This document shows positions 59,859 through 64,000 of a stretch of 64,000 nucleotides of DNA, piece by piece. The stretch comes from Sanyastnella coralliicola (GTDB lineage Bacteria > Bacteroidota > Bacteroidia > Flavobacteriales_D > Sanyastnellaceae). The stretch spans positions 3,303,501 to 3,367,500 of the forward strand of contig NZ_CP132543.1 of NCBI RefSeq assembly GCF_030845195.1, read 5' to 3'. The first letter of the stretch is position 1; the number at the start of each line of letters is the position of its first letter. A model generated the notes under the pieces. The model saw only the letters and a list, made by a program, of their open reading frames with translations, had not been told where the DNA came from and did no database searches. The translations under genes were made by a program, and so were the position numbers.

Positions 59859-61997
59859 ATGAAACAACTTACTATTGCGCTGGCCTTTATTCTATCGGCC
59901 GTAACAGTAAATGCTCAGCTCGTATGCGGCTTGGGCGAATATCAAAAAGGACATATGAACGGGTGTGAACACGGGCTCCAAGGAACGGGGATCGATGAGT
60001 TCACCTACGTGCCACCACCAGAGGGATTTGTTCCTGGAGCAGAGCGTTCTGTAGTCATCTCAGTGGTTTATAATGGTTTCTCTCCAGAAGCTCAAACGGC
60101 CTTTCAATTTGCGGTTGATATCTGGGCGAGTCTACTGACATCTAGTGTGCCGATTACGCTTGAAGCGAATTGGCAATCACTTTCAGGCGGAACCCTTGGA
60201 TTCGCCGGTGCAGATGGGTACTTCCGAAATTTCCCCGGAGCGATTGAGCCAAATACCTTCTACCCAGCTGCCTTAGCAAACAAACTTCGTGGATCTGATA
60301 ATGACATTACTTCCTTTGACCTTTCATGTACCTTCAACAGCAACGCCAACTGGTACTACGGTACCGATGGTAACACACCAGGAGGTCAATACGATTTCGT
60401 TACGGTAGTACTTCACGAGTTGTGTCACGGTCTAGGATTCATTGGTAGTGGTAACGTTAGTGGTAGCACTGGTTTCTTAGGTCTCGCCGGTGACCCGATC
60501 ATCTATGACCGTTTCATTGAAGAACTTGATGGTGACGACCTCGTTGACACTTACGCAAGTGGAACAACAGCTCTTGGAAATGCCCTCACAAGCAACCAGC
60601 TTTATTGGAACGGCGCTGAAGGTATAGGAAACAACAACGGAAACCGTCCTCGTATCTACGCTCCTGGTTCTTGGAATGGAGGATCGAGCTATTCTCACTT
60701 AAATGAGGGAACTTACGGTGCTGGTAGTGGAAATGCCTTGATGACTCCATTCGTTGGAACGGCAGAAGCGCACCACGATCCAGGTCCAATCGTAGAAGGC
60801 ATCTTCACAGACATTGGATGGACTGTGGGTGGTTGTATTATATCGAACGTGACCTTAGGAACTCAAACCCCGTGCAACCCAGCCACGAATACCTATAACC
60901 AGCAAATCATTCTTGAATACACAGGTGAACCTGCGGGAGGATTGATCAGCGTGAACGGCAACCTCTTCACAATCCAAGGTTCACCTCAGACCATTAATAT
61001 TATCGGACTTCCTTCTGACGGACAAGGTGTAGATCTTGACATCTTTTTCACTTCAGAATCAGACTGTATGTATCAAGAATCGAATGCCTTTACCGCACCT
61101 CAGTCATGTTGTGACAACGTGCGTATCACGGCAGTAGACACGGATGTGAAGCAAATCACATTAACCAACTATGGCTCTTGTGCGATTGATGCCAGCAACT
61201 TTATTCTTGGTTCTGAATTCTCGTTCACATTGGCAAGCGCACTGACCGCAGTAGACGGTTCAATTGTGATTCCACCTGCAGGCTCTGTGACGCTGCAATG
61301 GAATGTTTGGAATCCGAACCCAGGTGGTTCAACCATGGAGCTCTTTGCACCAGGTGCGAACCTTCTATTGGTCGATGACTTCCTCGATTTCGTTCAGTGG
61401 GGTAGTGGCGGAAATGGTAACGAAGCCCTGGCTGTATCTGCAGGCTATTGGGGTGCTGGAGATTTTGTCTCTCTCATTTCGCCATATTCATACACGGGAG
61501 ATGGCTCCCAGTATGGAGTAGCCTTCTGGCAGGGAAGCTTACCTCCATGTTCCATCGATAATGTAACCGCTGGGGCACAAACAGCATGTGATCCAATGAC
61601 CAACTTGTACTCACAAGAAATCGTCGTTGAATTCACCAGCGCCCCAACAACGGGTTCAATCAATGTAAACGGAACTGACTTTGCGATTGGAGCAAGTCCA
61701 CAAACGATCAACCTCACTGACTTGTCAAGTGACGGAAACGCAAACGACGTGTTAATCCTTTTCACAGACGAGCCTACCTGTAGTTCAGTAGCGGTGGGTG
61801 TTTTCACAGCACCGGCCAACTGCTTCTGTCCTGCCGACCTGAATAATAGCGGCTACGTTGATATCGCAGACTTCCTCGCGTTCCTTTCTGATTTCGGATG
61901 CACCACAGGATGTGTTGCCGATTTCGATGGAGACGGATCTGTAGGAGCTGAAGACCTGTTGATTTTCACTAGTCAGTTCGATACGGCTTGTCCATAA
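59859..61997 (+). CDS. Secreted zinc-metalloprotease-like protein with dockerin-like C-terminus
   Basis: 712 codons from ATG 59859 (signal peptide MKQLTIALAFILSAVTVNAQ). Protease-like region ~45-325 with zinc motif HELCHGLGFIG near 186; the usual metzincin third His is not in place, so the third ligand is unclear. Then two ~90-residue homologous repeats (each with NVT.G.QT.C.P.TN.Y.Q.I..E, ending in FTAP) with a lamin-tail-like segment between. The C-terminus (CPADLNNSGYVDIADFLAFLSDFG...DFDGDGSVGAEDLLIF) is a dockerin-like pair of calcium loops instead of a standard T9SS signal. The next gene starts one base after its stop. Confidence 0.78.
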   Translation: MKQLTIALAFILSAVTVNAQLVCGLGEYQKGHMNGCEHGLQGTGIDEFTYVPPPEGFVPGAERSVVISVVYNGFSPEAQTAFQFAVDIWASLLTSSVPITLEANWQSLSGGTLGFAGADGYFRNFPGAIEPNTFYPAALANKLRGSDNDITSFDLSCTFNSNANWYYGTDGNTPGGQYDFVTVVLHELCHGLGFIGSGNVSGSTGFLGLAGDPIIYDRFIEELDGDDLVDTYASGTTALGNALTSNQLYWNGAEGIGNNNGNRPRIYAPGSWNGGSSYSHLNEGTYGAGSGNALMTPFVGTAEAHHDPGPIVEGIFTDIGWTVGGCIISNVTLGTQTPCNPATNTYNQQIILEYTGEPAGGLISVNGNLFTIQGSPQTINIIGLPSDGQGVDLDIFFTSESDCMYQESNAFTAPQSCCDNVRITAVDTDVKQITLTNYGSCAIDASNFILGSEFSFTLASALTAVDGSIVIPPAGSVTLQWNVWNPNPGGSTMELFAPGANLLLVDDFLDFVQWGSGGNGNEALAVSAGYWGAGDFVSLISPYSYTGDGSQYGVAFWQGSLPPCSIDNVTAGAQTACDPMTNLYSQEIVVEFTSAPTTGSINVNGTDFAIGASPQTINLTDLSSDGNANDVLILFTDEPTCSSVAVGVFTAPANCFCPADLNNSGYVDIADFLAFLSDFGCTTGCVADFDGDGSVGAEDLLIFTSQFDTACP

Positions 61998-61998
61998 C

Positions 61999-62781
61999 AT
62001 GAGCGAAGAAGCATCGCTGAACGTCGATGTGGTAGGACATGGCGCTCCTACTCTTCTTATCCATGGCTTTCTTGAAAAAGGAAGCATGTGGGACTTCCTG
62101 CTCGAACGCTTCCCTGATCGGCAATATATCGTCCCTGACCTTCCTGGTCATGGGAGCAGCGATATGCCTGAAGACTTCAACTCCATGGGGTCTTTGGCCG
62201 ATGTTTGCCTTGACATTCTTGATGCCCTCGAAGTAGTGAAAGCCGATATCATTGGTCATTCCTTGGGTGGTTATGTAGCTTGCGAACTTGCGCATCGTGC
62301 ACCTGAACGTGTAGGATCACTTATGATGTATCATTCCACCTCATGTGAAGACGCGGAGGTAAAGAAAGCACTCCGTGACCGCGCGATGGAGATGGTTAAA
62401 ACCCACAAAACGCATTACACCCGATCTATGATTGGCGGCCTTTTTCCGGAAAACAAAAAAGCCTCCTATGAAGCGCTGGTAATGCAACTTTCAGAAGAGG
62501 CTAATGAAATGTCAAGTGAAGTAATTGCGCGTCATTTGAAGATCATGCGAGACCGCAATGATCATCAAGAAACACTCAATACCGCTTCTTTTCCTGTGGG
62601 ATATCTACTTGGAAATGCTGACCCAAGATTGCCAATGGATAGCATGGATCAGGAGAAAACCAGGGTCAACCCTAGTTTCTGGACTGTCATGGATCAAACA
62701 GGACACATGTCACAATTTGAGGAGCCTAATATGGCGACTCAACACATGATCCAATGGTTTAAATCTATCGGTGGATTGTAA
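61999..62781 (+). CDS. Alpha/beta-fold hydrolase
   Basis: 260 codons. Oxyanion region LLIHGFLEKGSMWDFL (~residue 20), nucleophile Ser88 in IIGHSLGGYVA, acid in YLLGNADPRLP and His in DQTGHMSQFEEP. Cytosolic, substrate unknown. It starts directly after the metalloprotease stop and overlaps the end of the convergent sorting-domain gene by 17 bp. Confidence 0.88.
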   Translation: MSEEASLNVDVVGHGAPTLLIHGFLEKGSMWDFLLERFPDRQYIVPDLPGHGSSDMPEDFNSMGSLADVCLDILDALEVVKADIIGHSLGGYVACELAHRAPERVGSLMMYHSTSCEDAEVKKALRDRAMEMVKTHKTHYTRSMIGGLFPENKKASYEALVMQLSEEANEMSSEVIARHLKIMRDRNDHQETLNTASFPVGYLLGNADPRLPMDSMDQEKTRVNPSFWTVMDQTGHMSQFEEPNMATQHMIQWFKSIGGL

Positions 62782-63022
62782 ATCGCTGAGTTCGGATTCG
62801 ATCTCCATCTAATACGAGGAAGACGTAAGCTGAATTCAACAGATCTGAAACAGCAACACGCATGGAGTCGCGATTGATTTTGCCCGTTTTTATGATACGG
62901 CCATTCACGTCACAAATGTCATATAATGCGTCTGGGGAACCAGGAGTGTAGTCTACATCAATGTAGCGTTGGTCATCACTGACCTGAACCTTCAATCGGT
63001 TGAGGAATGCGAATAAGTGCAT
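62765..63022 (-). CDS. Orphan T9SS sorting-domain-like small protein
   Basis: 85 codons. Residues ~12-85 resemble a type-A T9SS C-terminal domain alone: VQVSDDQRYIDVDYTPG...LYDICDVNGRIIKTGKINRDSMRVAVSDLLNSAYVFLVLDGDRIRTQRF. There is no cargo domain and no signal peptide. It could be a remnant of a larger gene or a small cytosolic protein. Overlaps the hydrolase end by 17 bp. Confidence 0.6.
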   Translation of the reverse strand: MHLFAFLNRLKVQVSDDQRYIDVDYTPGSPDALYDICDVNGRIIKTGKINRDSMRVAVSDLLNSAYVFLVLDGDRIRTQRFTIHR

Positions 63023-63112
63023 AGTACGTTAGGTTATCTCAAGTTTGGTCTCTCCCTTTACGCGGAATGCAGAGTTTAGGTTACACTTTTTGACCTCTTG
63101 CCGCGAAGGCCT

Positions 63113-63120
63113 TATACTTG
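63113..63120 (+). promoter_or_regulatory. Promoter -7 box of the LytTR regulator
   Basis: TATACTTG with TTTG about 20 bp upstream (63089-63092); 9 nt before ATG 63130. Confidence 0.5.
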
Positions 63121-63129
63121 AACAAGCAA

Positions 63130-63909
63130 ATGGACAAACTGAGGGCATTAATAGTAGACGATGAGTTCCATGCCAGAGAAAATCTGCGCATGCTGATTGA
63201 TGATTTCTGTCCTGAAATTAAGGTGGTGGCCGATGCTTCTGGTGTGAACGATGCCCTAGACAAGCTTCAAGAATTCGAACCGGATGTTGTCTTCCTTGAT
63301 ATCCGAATGCCCAGCGGTAGCGAAGGGTTCGACTTCCTAGAAAAGGCACCTAACCTGAACTTCCAGGTGGTCTTTGTGACTGCATTTAAGGACTACGCGG
63401 TGCAAGCCTTCAACGCGAACGCCATTCACTACGTGCTCAAGCCTGTTGATATCGAAGATCTTCGAAGTGCCGTTGAGAAGTTGATTGAATACCAGCACAC
63501 CTTCGTTACGGAACCTTCGAGTCAGCCTGCTTATTTGGAAAGTCTCAAGGCGCTCACAGAAACATTGAAGGCCAACCAACGTCCGAAAAAAATCACCCTT
63601 CATCACCAGAAAGGATTCCGAATCGTCAATGATGATGAGATTGTTCGCCTAGAAGCCGATGGTACCTACACCACCCTTTACTTTAAAGATGGTGCTTCTT
63701 TCTATGATAGTCGGAACATGAAAATCTATGACGACATGTTGGATCCGGCCATTTTCTGCAGAGTTCATAAGTCGCACATAATCAACATTCAAGAACTCCG
63801 CGAGTACTTGAAAACGGATGGACATATTGCGGTTCTCTCCGATGGTTCGCAGGTTCCAGTCGCACGTGCCCGACTGTCTGATTTCCTGACGCGTGTGAAG
63901 TCACTCTGA
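63130..63909 (+). CDS. LytTR-family response regulator
   Basis: 259 codons from ATG 63130 (the TTG at 63118 lies in the -7 box). Receiver domain ~1-122 with DDE at the start, phospho-acceptor Asp in VVFLDIRMP and the KPV loop (HYVLKPVDI). LytTR DNA-binding domain ~158-259 (ITLHHQKGFRIVNDDEIVRLEADGTYTTLYFKDG...FCRVHKSHIINIQELREY). The partner LytS-type kinase is not in the window. A canonical LytTR direct repeat lies 4 bp after its stop, so the next gene is a probable target. Confidence 0.93.
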   Translation: MDKLRALIVDDEFHARENLRMLIDDFCPEIKVVADASGVNDALDKLQEFEPDVVFLDIRMPSGSEGFDFLEKAPNLNFQVVFVTAFKDYAVQAFNANAIHYVLKPVDIEDLRSAVEKLIEYQHTFVTEPSSQPAYLESLKALTETLKANQRPKKITLHHQKGFRIVNDDEIVRLEADGTYTTLYFKDGASFYDSRNMKIYDDMLDPAIFCRVHKSHIINIQELREYLKTDGHIAVLSDGSQVPVARARLSDFLTRVKSL

Positions 63910-63912
63910 TTT

Positions 63913-63942
63913 ACCGTTTGTTTACTGAACGCTACCGTTTAT
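63913..63942 (+). promoter_or_regulatory. LytTR binding-site direct repeat
   Basis: ACCGTTTGT (63913-63921), 12-bp gap, ACCGTTTAT (63934-63942). Both fit the published LytTR consensus [TA][AC][CA]GTTN[AG][TG], with the expected 12-13 bp spacer and 21-bp repeat distance. Confidence 0.7.
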
Positions 63943-64000
63943 TAGTTTGCTCCCTCAATTACGGCTCGTTCCTCTTATCTTCCTTTTACTAAGACGGCAA
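63943..64000. other. Intergenic DNA at the window end
   Basis: No start of a new gene is visible. TATCTTCC at about 63977 could be a weak -7 box of a plus-strand gene beyond the window. Confidence 0.4.

Noticed and set aside
1-64000. tRNA, rRNA, IS elements or prophage
   Set aside because: No cloverleaf with T-loop GTTCNANNC pattern, no transposase or integrase gene and no terminal repeats were seen; a tRNA/rRNA scan would be decisive.

Overview
The window looks like chromosomal DNA of a free-living, probably marine, member of the Bacteroidota (Flavobacteriales, Cryomorphaceae/Schleiferiaceae-like). The signs are secreted proteins with type IX secretion (T9SS) C-terminal sorting domains, promoter boxes of the Bacteroidota type (TAnnTTTG), families almost confined to the phylum (DUF6089, DUF4271, DUF6341/DUF6427, YfiR/DUF4154), and the gene order DUF6089-nadK-CBS // pdxJ. 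No rRNA, tRNA, CRISPR array, insertion sequence or prophage was found. Coding density is very high, with many abutting or overlapping gene ends.

Layout. 0-8 kb: DUF6089 outer-membrane protein, NAD kinase and CBS protein (minus strand), divergent from pdxJ, an alpha/beta hydrolase and a di-heme peroxidase lipoprotein; then a ClC channel, a 480-bp gap rich in regulatory signals, and a tandem universal stress protein. 8-12.5 kb: a YfiR / TPR / HAMP-SpoIIE signalling operon and ferritin. 12.5-21 kb: a GbsR-type regulator with a membrane protein and an epimerase, then LD-carboxypeptidase, kbl and an FAD oxidase, metG and asd. 21-28 kb: a large lamin-tail-domain secreted protein, DUF4271, hemD, rnpA and an S41 protease. 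28-34.7 kb: O-antigen ligase-like protein, two LPS-type glycosyltransferases, purD, DUF6341/DUF6427 and purQ. 34.8-42.3 kb: two very large divergent T9SS cargo proteins, one a lipase fused to a beta-helix. 42.4-48.5 kb: bacilliredoxin and three polytopic GT-C/GT39-like membrane proteins. 48.5-57 kb: a DinB-like protein, an RNA methyltransferase-like protein, trpS, a four-helix-bundle protein, Nfu and two amidohydrolases, with heptanucleotide repeat arrays between them. 57-64 kb: a DUF4139 protein, a LexA/S24-type regulator, a metalloprotease, a hydrolase, an orphan T9SS sorting-domain protein and a LytTR response regulator.

The most interesting features are at DNA level. (1) A 14-bp motif, TCGCTAnCGCGGAA, occurs exactly nine times, and four more times with one mismatch, inside genes on both strands; its synonymous codon positions are frozen while a non-synonymous position varies. 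(2) A family of 7-bp-period, mostly hairpin-forming arrays sits at gene 3' ends between 49 and 57 kb. (3) Out-of-frame short tandem repeats lie inside two genes: 8 bp x 4 over the start codon of a membrane glycosyltransferase and 7 bp x 3.4 in an oxidase. (4) Matching operator-like palindromes occur twice in the GbsR operon. (5) A canonical LytTR direct repeat lies just after the LytTR gene. (6) About ten genes have the -7 box only 4-5 nt before the start codon, which predicts leaderless mRNAs. (7) Two minus-strand terminators in the gap before the universal stress gene have no gene to serve, suggesting small RNAs.

All calls come from reading the sequence by eye. Domain names are recognition of family motifs, not search results.
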